Notes: generated by a model from the letters alone, not told the origin. 64,000 bases of DNA from Pseudoxanthomonas sp. NC8 (GCA_025232375.1 CP060419.1:2727001-2791000); one strand, 5' to 3'; positions 1-9,789 are shown, counted from the stretch's first letter. Numbers and translations: made by a program.

Positions 1-535
1 CCTGGGCGTGGGTGTGCACCAGGTCGACCCGAAATCGGACAACGGCGCGCTCGCCGGCGGCACCCTGCCGCTGTCGATCGGCAGTGACGCCAAGCCGAGC
101 GTGACCTTCGAATATTTCGTCCGCGACAACCTCGGCATCGAGGTGCTGGGTGCGCTGCCGTTCAAGCACGACATCGCAGTCAAGGGCGTGGGCAAGGTCG
201 GCGAAACCAAGCATCTGCCGCCCACCATCGCCCTGCAGTACCACTTCAACAGCGCCGGCAAGGTCTCGCCGCTGCTGGGTGCGGGCCTGAACTACACGAC
301 CTTCTTCAGCGAAGACACCACCGGCGCACTGGCCGGCACCGACCTCAAGCTCGACGACTCGTGGGGCCTGGCCGCCCATGCCGGCCTGGACTTCAAGGTC
401 AGCGAACGCAGCGCGGTGCGCGTGGACGTGCGCTGGGCCGACATCGACACCAAGGTCAAGGTCGACGGCGCCAGCCTGGGCACGGCCAACATCGACCCGC
501 TGGTCTACGGCATGGCCTACGTGCACACCTTCTGA
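1..535 (+). CDS. OmpW family outer membrane protein (5' partial)
   Basis: The frame is open from base 2 and the first visible residues (LGVGVHQVDP) already belong to the conserved barrel, so the signal peptide and first strand lie to the left of the window. OmpW proteins are small eight-stranded outer-membrane beta-barrels thought to pass small hydrophobic molecules. About 177 residues are visible. They show alternating polar/hydrophobic strands, a region with two prolines before a strand (LPPTIALQYHF), and a C-terminal strand ending in Phe (YGMAYVHTF), the usual signature for recognition by the BAM machinery. The gene is intact as far as seen. No terminator is evident in the 54 bases before the next gene. 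Confidence 0.85.
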   Translation, partial: LGVGVHQVDPKSDNGALAGGTLPLSIGSDAKPSVTFEYFVRDNLGIEVLGALPFKHDIAVKGVGKVGETKHLPPTIALQYHFNSAGKVSPLLGAGLNYTTFFSEDTTGALAGTDLKLDDSWGLAAHAGLDFKVSERSAVRVDVRWADIDTKVKVDGASLGTANIDPLVYGMAYVHTF

Positions 536-589
536 CCGTTGCTGGCGGGCAGGCGGGAGGGGTGCGGGCGTGTCGGTTAAAGTGCCGGC

Positions 590-1589
590 ATGACCCGCAT
601 CCCCACCCGTTTCCGCCGCTCCACCAATCCCTTGCGCCGCCCGGCCCCTTGGCTGGCGGCGCTGCTGGCGTTGTCCTGGCCTTGCCCGCGCAGGCATGGG
701 GACCGCTGGGCCACCGCCTCGTCGCACGCCTCGCCGAGGACGGCCTGACCGCACAGGCACGCGCCGGCGTCAGGCGCCTGCTGCAGGACGAAGCCGACCC
801 AAGCCTGCCCGGCATCGCCAACTGGGCCGACGAACTGCGCGCCAACGACCCCGGGCTGGGCAAGCGCTCCGCACGCTGGCACTACGTCAACATCGGCGAC
901 CCCGGCTGCGCCTTCGACGCGGCCCGTGACTGCCCCAACGGCGACTGCGTGGTCGCCGCGCTGGAAACGCAGACCCGTATCCTTGGCCGACCCGAAGCGC
1001 AGCGAAGCCGAGCGCCGGCAGGCGCTGAAGTTCGTCGTGCACCTGGCCGGCGACATGCACCAGCCGCTGCATGCCGGCAGTGCGCGGGACCGCGGCGGCA
1101 ACGACTACCAGGTCAGCTGGCGCGGCAAGGGCAGCAACCTGCATTCGCTGTGGGACAGCGGCATGCTCAACGCGCAGGGCCTGGACGAGGATGCCTGGCT
1201 GGCGCGGCTGCGGGCCCTGCCCGCGCCGGCACCGGTGTCGCCGCTGCCGGCCGGCGCGCCGCGGCTGTGGGCCGAGCAGTCCTGCAAGCTCGCATCCGCA
1301 CCCGGCTTCTACCCGCAGGGCCACGTGATCGAGGACGCCTACGTCGCCGCGCACCTGCCCACCGCCGAGGCGGCGCAGCTGCGCCTTGGCCGGTGCACGG
1401 CTGGCGGCGCTGCTCAACGCCGCCTTCGGCGGTGGGGCTGAGCCCGGAATCGCCGCGATGTTCTTGGTCGACCCGTGCGACGGCAAGCCGCCCGGCCAGT
1501 ACACCCGGCCGTCGCGCCTGATCGTGCCGGACGACGGCCGCCCGGCGCGCGGCCGGCAGATCGAGAGCATCACCGGCCTTTCCCCTTAG
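590..1589 (+). CDS. S1/P1-type secreted nuclease (frameshifted)
   Basis: Zinc-dependent single-strand nuclease of the S1/P1 family, probably exported. After a basic/hydrophobic leader the mature protein should start at Trp in [15 protein letters not shown], where the N-terminal Trp and nearby His are zinc ligands. Further ligand motifs follow in order: [38 protein letters not shown] and [10 protein letters not shown]. Three frames must be joined, with breaks near 670, 977 and 1387. The last two are CCTTGG where the family needs CCTGG. The ATG at 590 gives a plausible signal peptide. After the usual family end ([12 protein letters not shown]) the repaired frame continues for about 48 unrecognised residues to the stop at 1587-1589, so the true end is uncertain. 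Confidence 0.85.
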
Positions 1590-1615
1590 TACCGTTCCCA
1601 CCGGAGAACGACGAC

Positions 1616-2410
1616 ATGACCGCTGCACGTGCCTCGACGCTGTTGACCACGCTCCTGTCCACCCTGGTGCTGGTGGCTGGCCCGCGCTTTGGCCATGCGC
1701 GACCCGCGCCGCCGAGGGCACGCCGCTCACCGTGTTCGCCGCCGCCAGCCTCAAGGAATCGCTGGACGAAGCCGCCGCCGCCTATGAGCAGGCCACCGGC
1801 ACGCCGGTACGCGTGTCCTACGGGGCCAGTTCGGCGCTGGCCCGGCAGATCGAACAGGGCGCGCCGGCGCAGGTGTTCGCCTCCGCCGACCTGGGTGGAT
1901 GGACTACCTGCAGCAGCGCAACCTGATCGACGCCGGCAGCCGCCACAACCTGCTCGGCAACCGGCTGGTGCTCGTTGCGCCACAAGCCAGCACCGCCAGG
2001 TCGAGCTGGCCAAGCCCGGATCGCTTGCCGCAGCGCTCGGCGAAGGCCGCCTTACCATCGGCCAGACAGCGACCGTGCCGGCCGGCAAATACGGTCGCGC
2101 GGCGCTGGAATCGCTCAAGCAGTGGGACGGCGCCAAGGGCCGGCTCGCCGAATCGGAAAGCGTGCGCGCCGCGCTGATGCTGGTGGCGCGCGGCGAGACG
2201 CCGCTCGGCATCGTCTATGCCTCCGACGCGAAGGCCGAGCCGCGCGTGCGCGTGGTCGCCACCTTCCCCGCCGGCAGCCATCCGCCGATCGTCTATCCAG
2301 TCGCAGCCTTGCGCGGCGCTCCGGCATCGGCGCGCGCGTTCGTGCGCTGGCTGTCCTCGCCGGCGGCACGCGCGATCTTCGAGCGGCGCGGCTTCGACGT
2401 GCTGGACTGA
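1616..2410 (+). CDS. modA: Molybdate ABC transporter substrate-binding protein ModA (frameshifted)
   Basis: Periplasmic molybdate-binding protein delivering molybdate to ModBC. GGAGA lies ten bases before the ATG at 1616, followed by a hydrophobic signal peptide. Typical ModA stretches are present: [51 protein letters not shown], and [12 protein letters not shown] near the C-terminus. The protein ends [10 protein letters not shown], which is the usual family end. Breaks are inferred near 1690, 1893 and 1996. The one at 1996 is CCAGG where the protein suggests CCAAGG. First gene of a modABC operon, 13 bases before modB. Confidence 0.9.
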   Translation: MTAARASTLLTTLLSTLVLVAGPRFGHARPAPPRARRSPCSPPPASRNRWTKPPPPMSRPPARRYACPTGPVRRWPGRSNRARRRRCSPPPTWVDGLPAAAQPDRRRQPPQPARQPAGARCATSQHRQVELAKPGSLAAALGEGRLTIGQTATVPAGKYGRAALESLKQWDGAKGRLAESESVRAALMLVARGETPLGIVYASDAKAEPRVRVVATFPAGSHPPIVYPVAALRGAPASARAFVRWLSSPAARAIFERRGFDVLD

Positions 2411-2423
2411 GGCGCGCACCCGC

Positions 2424-3117
2424 TTGGACTGGTTCTCGCCAGAGGAAACGACGGCCATCGGCCTGAGCCTGAAGGTGGCCGTGGTCGCCGCGCTGGCCAG
2501 CCTGCCGTTCGGCGTGGCGGTGGCCTGGCTGCTGGCGCGGCGACGCTTCCCCGGCAAGGGACTGCTCGATGCGCTGGTCCATCTGCCGCTGGTGCTGCCG
2601 CCGGTAGTGATGGGTTACGCGCTGCTGGTGATGTTCGGCAACCAGGGCCGGCCGGCCGCTGGCTGCACGACACGTTCGGCATCAGCCTGGCTTCCGCTGG
2701 ACCGGTGCGGCACTGGCCTGCGCGGTGATGGGGTTCCCGCTGATGGTGCGCGCAATCCGGCTGTCGATCGAGAACGTGGACCGGCGCTGGAACAGGCCGC
2801 CGCCACGCTCGGTGCCGCACCCTGGCGGGTGTTCCTCACCGTGACCCTGCCGCTGGCATGGCCGGGCCTCGTCGCCGGCGGTGCGCTGGCCTTCGCCAAG
2901 GCCCCTGGGCGAATTCGGCGCGACCATCACCTTCGTTTCCGCCATCCCCGGCGAGACGCAGACGCTGTCGGCGGCCATCTACGGACTGATGCAGGTGCCC
3001 GGCGGCGAAGCGGCCATCTGGCGCCTGGCGGCGGTGTCGCTGCTGATCTCGCTCGGCGCGCTGCTGCTGTCGGAATGGCTGGTGCGGCGCCACCGCCGCG
3101 CGGACGACGAGGAATGA
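2424..3117 (+). CDS. modB: Molybdate ABC transporter permease ModB (frameshifted)
   Basis: Inner-membrane permease of the molybdate importer. The likely start is TTG at 2424, giving an N-terminus (DWFSPEETTAIGLSLKVA) that matches ModB proteins. Hydrophobic helices follow, then LVHLPLVLPPVVMGYALLV. The EAA loop contacting the ATPase is EQAAATLGAAPWRVF, followed by LGEFGATITFV after correction. The C-terminus ends in a basic/acidic tail (RRHRRADDEE). Breaks are inferred near 2650, 2690, 2790 and 2905. About 230 residues after repair, normal for ModB. The stop precedes modC by 40 bases. Confidence 0.88.
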
Positions 3118-3157
3118 GCATGTCCCGCACCGGACCGGAAGGCGCCAGGGTGCGCCG

Positions 3158-3772
3158 ATGCTGAGCCTGGACCTGCAGCTGCGCCGCGGTGCGTTCCGGC
3201 GCCATGTGCGGATCGAGGAACAGGCCCGCGTGGTCGCGCTGGCCGGGCCCTCGGGCGCGGGCAAGACCACCGTGCTCAACGCGATCGCCGGCCTTGGTCC
3301 GGCCCGAATCCGGGCATATCCGCATCGACGACCGCGTGCTCTACGACAGCGCGCGCGGAATCGACCTGCCCGCCCACCGGCGCCGGATCGGCTACGTGTT
3401 TGGGACGCGCGCCTGTTCCCGCACCTGGATGTGCGCCGCAACCTGCGTTACGGCCGCCACGGCGACGCGCAGGCGCGCTTCGGCTTCGATGCGGTGGTCG
3501 AACTGCTCGGCATCGGCCACCTGCTGGCACGGCGCACCGCCAACCTGTCCGGCGGCGAGGCACAGCGCGTGGCGATCGGTCGCGCCCTGCTCTCGCAGCC
3601 GGCGATCCTGCTGTTCGACGAACCGCTCACCGCGCTCGACCAGGCCCGTCGCGAGGAACTGATCCCGTACCTGCAGCGCGTGCGCGACGAGGTGCGCCTG
3701 CCGATGCTCTACGTCAGCCACCACCCCGACGAGGTGCGGCGCCTGGCCGACGCGGTGCACGTGTTCGATTGA
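3158..3772 (+). CDS. modC: Molybdate ABC transporter ATP-binding protein ModC (frameshifted)
   Basis: ATPase subunit of the molybdate importer. Walker A is GPSGAGKTT (near residue 32), the ABC signature is LSGGEAQRVAIGRALL, Walker B is ILLFDEPLTALD, and the switch His lies in YVSHHPDEV. Two breaks: near 3297 CCTTGG replaces the CCTGG needed for AGLVRPESG, and near 3402 TTTGGG replaces TTCCAGG so that the Q-loop VFQD is lost. Only about 205 residues long; the C-terminal Mop (molybdate-binding) domain found in many ModC proteins is absent and the frame stops at 3770-3772. No modE regulator is adjacent. Confidence 0.9.
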   Translation: MLSLDLQLRRGAFRRHVRIEEQARVVALAGPSGAGKTTVLNAIAGLGPARIRAYPHRRPRALRQRARNRPARPPAPDRLRVWDARLFPHLDVRRNLRYGRHGDAQARFGFDAVVELLGIGHLLARRTANLSGGEAQRVAIGRALLSQPAILLFDEPLTALDQARREELIPYLQRVRDEVRLPMLYVSHHPDEVRRLADAVHVFD

Positions 3773-4046
3773 TGCGGCCTCGCCGGGGCACCGTGCGGCA
3801 GGCCATCGGACCGTCCGCGATCCCGCCACCGCCCGGCCGCGCACGTCAGCGTTTCGGTTCGCCCGCGCCCGGCACGGCGGTACTGCTCGGCATTGCGTCG
3901 GCGACCAGCGCACCGCCGTGACCTGCCACTGGCCAGCCTGGCGCTCGCCGGACATGCCGGAACGGCGCGGACCATGCACACACCGCCCCGGCGGACGCCG
4001 CGTACCGGCAGCTGGCATGATCGCGCGGATCCGGGGAGGACGAGCG

Positions 4047-5298
4047 ATGGCTGGCAGCAGTGCGACGGGCATGGCATGGGCGCTGGTGTGCCTTACCGCG
4101 GCGATGGGTGGCGACGCCGTGGCTGCGACCCGCAACGAAACGAGCACCGCGCCACGCGCCGCGATCGAGAATGAAGGCGCGGACTGCACCACGACGGCCG
4201 CTGTCGCCGGGCTCCAGGCTTCGCTCCCCGATCCCTTTGCCCGAGGCGACGGCAGCCGCCTCGCCAGGCTGCGCGCCGACTGGCGCTGCCAGCGCCAGCA
4301 GACGCTGCGCGCGCTCGAGGAGCAGGTCTACGGCGGCAAGGGGCCTGCGCCGGACCGCGTCACCGGCAGTGTCCTGCGCGACCGCATCGAAGTGACCGTA
4401 ACCCGCGGCAACCGCCATGGGAGAGCTTCAGCGCCGCGCTGCATCTTCCCGATGGTCCCGGCCCGTTCCCGGTGATGATCGTGGTCGGCGGCATGGCGGG
4501 CGTCGACCACGCCCTGCTCGATGCCGAGGGCGTGGCATGGATCGACTACCCCAATACGGTGATCGGCGCGGAGACCGGCACCAGTCGCGCGCGCGAGGGC
4601 GCGTTCTTCCGCCTGTACGGCAACGAAGTGCGCTCCACCGGCACCCTGATGGCGTGGGCCCAGGGCGCGAGCCGGATCATCGACGCGATTGCCGGCGACC
4701 GACCAGCACCTGCTGCGCGCCGATGCGGTAGCGGTCACCGGCTGCTCGCGCTACGGCAAGGGTGCACTGGCGGCCGGTGCATTCGACCAGCGCGTGGCGC
4801 TGACTATCCCGATCGAGTCGGGCAGCGGCGGCGTGCCGTTGTGGCGCGGCGTTGTCGCGGGCGAGGGCGCGCAACCGCCGCACAGCGCGTTCGGCGAGCA
4901 GCCTTGGCTGGGCGATGCCTTCGCCGCGTTCGCCGGCAATGTCGATGCCCTTGGCCACCGACCAGCACCAGGTACTCGGCCTGGTCGCACCGCGCGGCCT
5001 GCTGATCCTGGACAACCCGCACGTCGACTGGCTGGGCGCGAGCGCCGGCCACGCCGGCGCACTGGCCGGTGCCGAGATCTACCGCGCGCTCGGAGCGGGC
5101 GGCAACATCGGCTACTACTCCGCGGTGGAGAACCCGAAGCACTGCGCATGGCGGCCCGAATGGGACCAGCCTGCGCGCGATGCGATCCGGCGGCACCTGC
5201 TTGGCGTCGATGCGGACGACCTGCACCTGCAAGCGGCAGATCCCGCGAAGGCGGCGGCCATGCCCGCGCGCGACTGGCAGGCACCGCCGTTGCGCTGA
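4047..5298 (+). CDS. CE15 glucuronoyl esterase-like alpha/beta hydrolase (frameshifted)
   Basis: Predicted secreted alpha/beta hydrolase of carbohydrate esterase family 15, which splits ester bonds between lignin alcohols and glucuronic acid on xylan. The ATG at 4047 is preceded by a strong GGGGAGGA (4033-4040) and followed by a signal peptide (residues 1-27). The nucleophile motif GCSRYGKGAL (from about 4740) is the CE15 hallmark; PIESGSGG supplies the family's acidic residue, and the catalytic His should lie in the C-terminal part (VENPKHCAW). Breaks near 4420, 4694 and 4951 (CCCTTGGCC for CCCTGGCC). About 415 residues after repair. No other xylan-degradation gene lies nearby, so the natural substrate is inferred. 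Confidence 0.8.
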
Positions 5299-5330
5299 AA
5301 TCCGCAACCCAAGCGACGCCGCGCGCATGC

Positions 5331-6988
5331 TCACTGCGCCTGGCGGGCTTCGGATTCGGGCGGATCGAGCGAGAAGGTGACCGGCACCCGCTGCCGACCC
5401 GCCACCGGCCGGCCGTCGCGCAGTGCGGGCTCGAAGCGCCACTGCCTTGCGGCGGCGATCGTATTGGCATCGAACACGCCGGGTGGCGTCGCCTTTTCGA
5501 CCTGGACGTCTGTCACGCGACCGTCGGCATCGATGTCGACCAGCAGGATCACTTCACCGGCGATGCCGTTCTGTGCGGCTTCGACGGGGTACTTCGGCGG
5601 CATCGGCGTACCGACAGGTTGGAGCAGATCCCACGGACCATCGCCCTTGTTCCCGACTGCGTGGCCGTCGATGGCTGTCGCGGCACTGGGCGACTGGACA
5701 AGGCCGCGCATGCGCGCCTCGGTCGCTTCGCGGGAGCCGGCCATTGGCAACAGCACGAACTGCGACCGATAGACGAGTTTGCCGGAATCGTCGCGTTGCT
5801 CGATCGCGCCTTCCTCGCCGTAACGGATGGGACGACCGGCTCGGCGACGACCATGCCCGGCTCACCATGTTCGATCCGCATCCGTATCACCGCAGTACCC
5901 GTCCCCGCGCCCGCTTCGACTACGGCCGTGTTTTTCCATTGTTGTTGGCCCGAGCCGTGGACCGACACGACCGGCTCCCCCGCCTTCACCCACTGGTTGA
6001 GGACTCCTGGCCTGCAACTCCGCCATAGCTGTTCTGTCGCGCAAGCAGGAACAGCCCGTCATGCGCGCCGTTGGCGACTGCAGGAATATCCGCCGGTTGC
6101 GCTGCCCAGGCCGCATACCCGGCCGAGGCACTGAGGCCGATCGCAAACAGGGTGGCCGCCATCCAGTGCAGCCGCGTGGGCGTGGGACGCTTGAGCATGT
6201 CGATCCTCTCCTTGATCGGGTGCCGTGCCTGCCAGTGGCAGCCGAGCGGCAGCGGGAACTCGTCGAACTGGGTCTTGAGCATCGCTTCGCCGTACTGGCG
6301 CCGGGCGCGTGGGTTGCGGGCGATCACCGCCTCGTCGCAGGCCAGTTCCTGGTCCAGCCGGAAGCGGCGCAGCGCGAACGGCAGCAGCGGGTTGAACCAG
6401 AACAGGCAGCGCAGCAGCGCGGTAAGGGCATTGGCGAACAGGTCGCCGCGACGCACGTGCAGGCGCTCGTGCTGCACGACCAGTGCCTGCTCGCCCGGCG
6501 TATAGCGCTGCTCGAAATCCACCGGCAGCAGGATTCGCGGCCGCAGGACGCCGGAAACCGCCGGCAGGCCGGCACTGGCGATGCCCGACTGGAGCAGGCC
6601 GTCGTCGCGGCGTTGCAGCGGACCGAGGGCACGGTGGAAGCGCCGCTGCTGCTGCCAAGGCCATCACGACCACCGTGGCCAGTGCCCCAGCCAGCCACAG
6701 CGAGCCCAGCAGCAGACGCCACTCGATGCCCGGAGCGGCATCGGACGCCGCGGCAACGCCGACCACCGGGCCGACCTGTAAGGCAACCGGCAGCGCGGAA
6801 GGCGCCGCCGCCGCGCGTGGCAGCAGCACCGCGACCAGCGCCACCGGCACGCACGACCACAGCACGTAGGCGGCGCCGGCACCGAGCATGCGCCTCACCG
6901 GCCGACGCAGGGCCAGCACCAGCAGCACGGCGAGGGTGCCGGCGAGCGTGGTTTCAAGCAGCAGCGGAATCGGATCAACGTCCATCAT
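5331..6988 (-). CDS. M56 (BlaR1/MecR1-type) metallopeptidase with TonB C-terminal domain (frameshifted)
   Basis: Membrane sensor/protease paired with the BlaI repressor gene just upstream. The N-terminus has several hydrophobic helices, then the zinc motif HERLH in VVQHERLHVRRGD and ELACDEAVIA with a further Glu ligand. A helix follows (TRLHWMAATLFAIGLSASAG), then a periplasmic part. Where BlaR1 carries a beta-lactam sensor, this protein ends with a TonB C-terminal-like domain (PPKYPVEAAQNGIAGEV to RVPVTFSLDPP). Breaks near 6655 (CCTTGG for CCTGG, restoring VVMAWQQQRRFH), 6005 (at a CCTGG) and 5835. The ATG at 6988 overlaps the blaI stop by 14 bases, implying translational coupling. The signal sensed is unknown. 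Confidence 0.82.
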
Positions 6989-7370
6989 CGTTCTTCTCCC
7001 CGTCGTCCAGTTCGGAGACCAGCCGCTTGAGTTCGGCGATGTCGGCCGCCGACAGCCGGCCGCGTTCGCTGAAGTGCGCCACCAGCGGCGCTACCCGTCC
7101 GCCGAACAGCCGTGCCAGCAGGCCCTCGCTCTGCTGCTGCACCCAGGCCTCGCGCCGCAGCACCGGCGAGTAGAGGTAGCGGCGTCCGTCCTTGAGCGCG
7201 CTGATCGCGCCCTTGTTGAGCAGGCGGTTGAGCAGGGTCTTGATGGTCGGCTCGGCCCAGCCGGTGCTGTCGGCAAGGGCGGCGATCACTTCCTCGGCGC
7301 TGCGCGGGCTCGATCGCCACAGCACCTCCATCACCGTCGCTTCGGCGTCACTGATCGGGGTCGTGTCCAT
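6975..7370 (-). CDS. BlaI/MecI/CopY family transcriptional repressor
   Basis: Winged-helix repressor of 131 residues, intact. The start is ATG at 7370 behind GGAGG (cggaggcgcaATG); an upstream in-frame extension lacks a ribosome site. The N-terminal DNA-binding domain begins ISDAEATVMEVLW and contains EPTIKTLLNRLLNKGAI and GRRYLYSP, as in BlaI/MecI. The C-terminal helical part (LSAADIAELKRLV) should mediate dimerisation. These repressors are inactivated by cleavage by the cognate M56 protease, encoded directly downstream with a 14-base overlap. Two near-identical 12-base partial palindromes overlap its own promoter, so autoregulation is likely. No beta-lactamase gene is adjacent. Confidence 0.9.
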   Translation of the reverse strand: MDTTPISDAEATVMEVLWRSSPRSAEEVIAALADSTGWAEPTIKTLLNRLLNKGAISALKDGRRYLYSPVLRREAWVQQQSEGLLARLFGGRVAPLVAHFSERGRLSAADIAELKRLVSELDDGEKNDDGR

Positions 7371-7381
7371 TGCGCCTCCGT

Positions 7382-7416
7382 TTACATGCGTAATCCATTG
7401 TCGATTACATTCGTAA
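7382..7416. promoter_or_regulatory. Probable BlaI operator pair
   Basis: Two copies of a partial palindrome, TTACATGCGTAA (7382-7393) and TTACATTCGTAA (7405-7416), with centres 23 bases apart. The TTAC/GTAA half-sites resemble the TACA/TGTA dyads bound by BlaI/MecI repressors. One copy covers the -10 element of the blaI promoter and the other lies just downstream of the expected start of transcription, a layout suited to repression. Assignment to this BlaI is inference from position. Confidence 0.65.
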
Positions 7417-7432
7417 ACCATAGCACTGTCAA
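7404..7432 (-). promoter_or_regulatory. Sigma-70 promoter of the blaI-M56 operon
   Basis: Read on the minus strand: TTGACA (7427-7432, perfect -35), a 17-base spacer, then TGTAAT (7404-7409, five of six matches to the -10 consensus). Transcription should begin near 7397, leaving a leader of about 27 bases before the blaI ATG at 7370. The -10 lies inside the upstream operator copy. Confidence 0.75.
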
Positions 7433-7476
7433 CACCCCCGCCGGGCCTCCTCCGACCGATGCCCTAAGCTGGCGCC

Positions 7477-9419
7477 ATGACCCTGCATTTCACCGACCTC
7501 GACGCCGCGCTGGAGCACCTGCTCGGCCGGCTGCCACCCGCCCTGCGCGTCGCCGCGCCGCTCGCGCTGGGCAAGCCGCATCGCCTGCTCAATGCGCTGT
7601 ACGCCCGGATCGAAGCCGACCCGGCGCGACCGCTGCACCTGTACACCGCGCTGTCGCTGGACCCGCCCGCGCCGGGAAGCGGCCTGAAGGCGCTTCCTGC
7701 GGCCATTATGGCCCGCCATTTCGGCGAGGATTTCCCGCGCCTGGCCTACGTGCAGGCGATGAAGCGCGACGCGCTGCCGGCGCACGTCGCAGTCGAGGAG
7801 TTCTACCTGCAATCCGGCGCCCTGCTCGATTCATGCCAGGTCCAGCGTCGCTACGCCAGCCTCAACTACACCCACGTCGCCAACGCGCTGGCGCAGCGTG
7901 GCCTGCACATGATCGTGCAGAAGGTCGCGCGTGAACCCGGCGGCGAGCGGCTGTCGTTCTCCTGCAACAGCGACCTCACCCAGGACACGGTCGACGCGCA
8001 CCTGGCCCGCGGCCTGCCGCGCCCGCTGCTGGTGGCGGAGGTCGATCCGCAGTTGCCCTGGCTGGGCGGAAGCGCGCTGGCGCCGGAGGACTTCTTCGAC
8101 GTGGTGATCGACCTGCCCGGCCCGCATCCACGCCTGTTCGGCCTGCCCCGGCAACCGGTCGATGACGCCGACTACGCGATCGGCCTGTACGCCAGCGCGC
8201 TGGTGCGCGACGGCGGCACCCTGCAGATCGGCATCGGCACGCTGGCCGACGCACTGTGCCATGCGCTGGTGCTGCGCCACACCGACAACGCGCGCTACCG
8301 GCAGCTGCTGGGTGCGCTCGATCCGCAACTGGAATCGCATCCGGCGGTACGCGAGAGCGGCGGTATGGAGCCGTTCGCGATCGGCCTGTACGGCTGCAGC
8401 GAGATGATCAACGAGGGCTTCAAGCACCTGGTCGAAACCGGCGTGATCCGGCGCAAGGTGGTGGACGACGCGGCGCTGATGCGGCGGCTGGCCGAAGGCA
8501 GCGCCAACCTCGGCGACTAAGGCCCGCCTGGAGCGCGACGGCGAGTACCTGCACGGCGCGTTCTACCTCGGTTCGCCCGCGTTCTACGCCTGGTTGCGCG
8601 AATTGCCCGATGACCAGCGCCACGCGATCGGCATGCGCCGGATCGGCCAGGTCAACCAGATCTACGGCAATGACGAGGCGCTGGAGCGGCTACAGCGCCG
8701 CGATGCACGCTTCTTCAACAGCTGCATGATGGCCACCGCGCTGGGGGCGGCGGTGTCGGACGCACTGGAGGATGGACGGGTGGTGTCCGGCGTCGGCGGC
8801 CAGTACAACTTCGTGGCGATGGGCCATGCCCTGCCCGCCGCGCGCTCGGTGCTGATGTTCCGCGCGCTGCGCGAAGCCCACGGGCGCACGGCATCGAACG
8901 TGCGCTGGAACTACGGCCACACCACCATCCCGCGCCACCTGCGCGACGTGTACATCAACGAATACGGCATCGCCGACCTGCGCCACGCCAACGACGAGGA
9001 CTGCGTGGTGGCGATGGCCGGCATCACCGATGCACGCTGGCAGGCGGAGCTGCTTGAGACGGCGAAGGCCGCACGCAAGCTGCGCGCCGACTTCCACGCG
9101 CCTTCGTCGTGGCAGCGCAACACCCCCGTCGCCTGCGCGAGGCCGCAGCGCCGTTCCGCGCCGACGGCACCCTGCCGGACTACCCGCTGGGCAGCGACTT
9201 CACCGCCGTCGAACAGCGCATCGTCCGCGCGCTGGCCTGGCTGCAGGCGAACACGGCCACCCCGGCCGCCAGGCTGCGCACGGTGCTGCAGGCGCTGGCC
9301 GGTGCGCCGCCGGCGGACCCGGAGGTCCTGGAACGCATGGACCTGCGCGCGGGCGCGGGGCCTGGCTGCAGGCGCGCCTGCTCGGCCTTGGCCTGGGCCG
9401 GATCGCGCGCGACCATTGA
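7477..9419 (+). CDS. Acetyl-CoA hydrolase/transferase family protein (frameshifted)
   Basis: Large (about 647 residues) cytoplasmic CoA hydrolase/transferase-like protein. The N-terminal half contains ANALAQRGLHMIVQKVA and the CoA-transferase-type glycine-rich segment GTLQIGIGTLADALCHALV. The C-terminal half has SDALEDGRVVSGVGGQYNF, the family motif around the acetyl-CoA site, followed by NVRWNYGHTTIPRHLRDVY and NEYGIADLRHANDEDC. Breaks near 8517 (CTAAGG; reading CCAGG restores the frame), 9110 and 9355. Stop at 9417-9419. It diverges from blaI; only 44 bases separate its ATG from the blaI -35. The exact CoA substrate cannot be read from sequence. Confidence 0.82.
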
Positions 9420-9477
9420 TTCGCCGCCCGCTGCCACCATCCTCTCTGCATACCCGATCGCACACCGGTAGCCCTGC

Positions 9478-9789
9478 ATGACCACCCGCGCCGACCAGAT
9501 CCGCGATGCCCTGTCCGCCCTGCAGCCGGTCCACCTCGAGGTGATCGACGAGAGCCACATGCACAGTCGCGGGCTGGAAACCCACTACAAGGCGGTGATC
9601 GTCAGTCCCCTGTTCGAAGGACGGCGTGCGATCCAGCGGCACCAGGCCGCCTATGCGGCGATGGGAGCGTTGATGCAGCAGGTCCACGCGCTCGGCCTGC
9701 ACACCTACACGCCGGCCGAATGGGACGCCGACGCGAGCGTCCCGGACTCGCCGCGGTGCCGCGGCGGCAGCAAGCACGATCCGGCCTGA
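9478..9789 (+). CDS. BolA family protein
   Basis: Small (103 residues) BolA-fold protein, intact. Diagnostic stretches are LEVIDESHMHSRG, with the conserved His of the BolA/glutaredoxin iron-sulfur interface, HYKAVIVSPLFEGRRAIQRHQ, and the HALGLHTYTPAEW helix-strand. The tail PDSPRCRGGSKHDP is typical of BolA proteins of this family of bacteria. BolA proteins work with monothiol glutaredoxins in iron-sulfur handling and affect cell morphology and stress responses. It stands alone between larger genes; the ATG at 9478 directly follows a short spacer. Confidence 0.88.
   Translation: MTTRADQIRDALSALQPVHLEVIDESHMHSRGLETHYKAVIVSPLFEGRRAIQRHQAAYAAMGALMQQVHALGLHTYTPAEWDADASVPDSPRCRGGSKHDPA

Noticed and set aside
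7371-7421. Upstream extension of BlaI by 17 residues in the same frame.
   Set aside because: It would translate through the promoter and operators and has no ribosome site, while ATG 7370 has GGAGG at proper distance.
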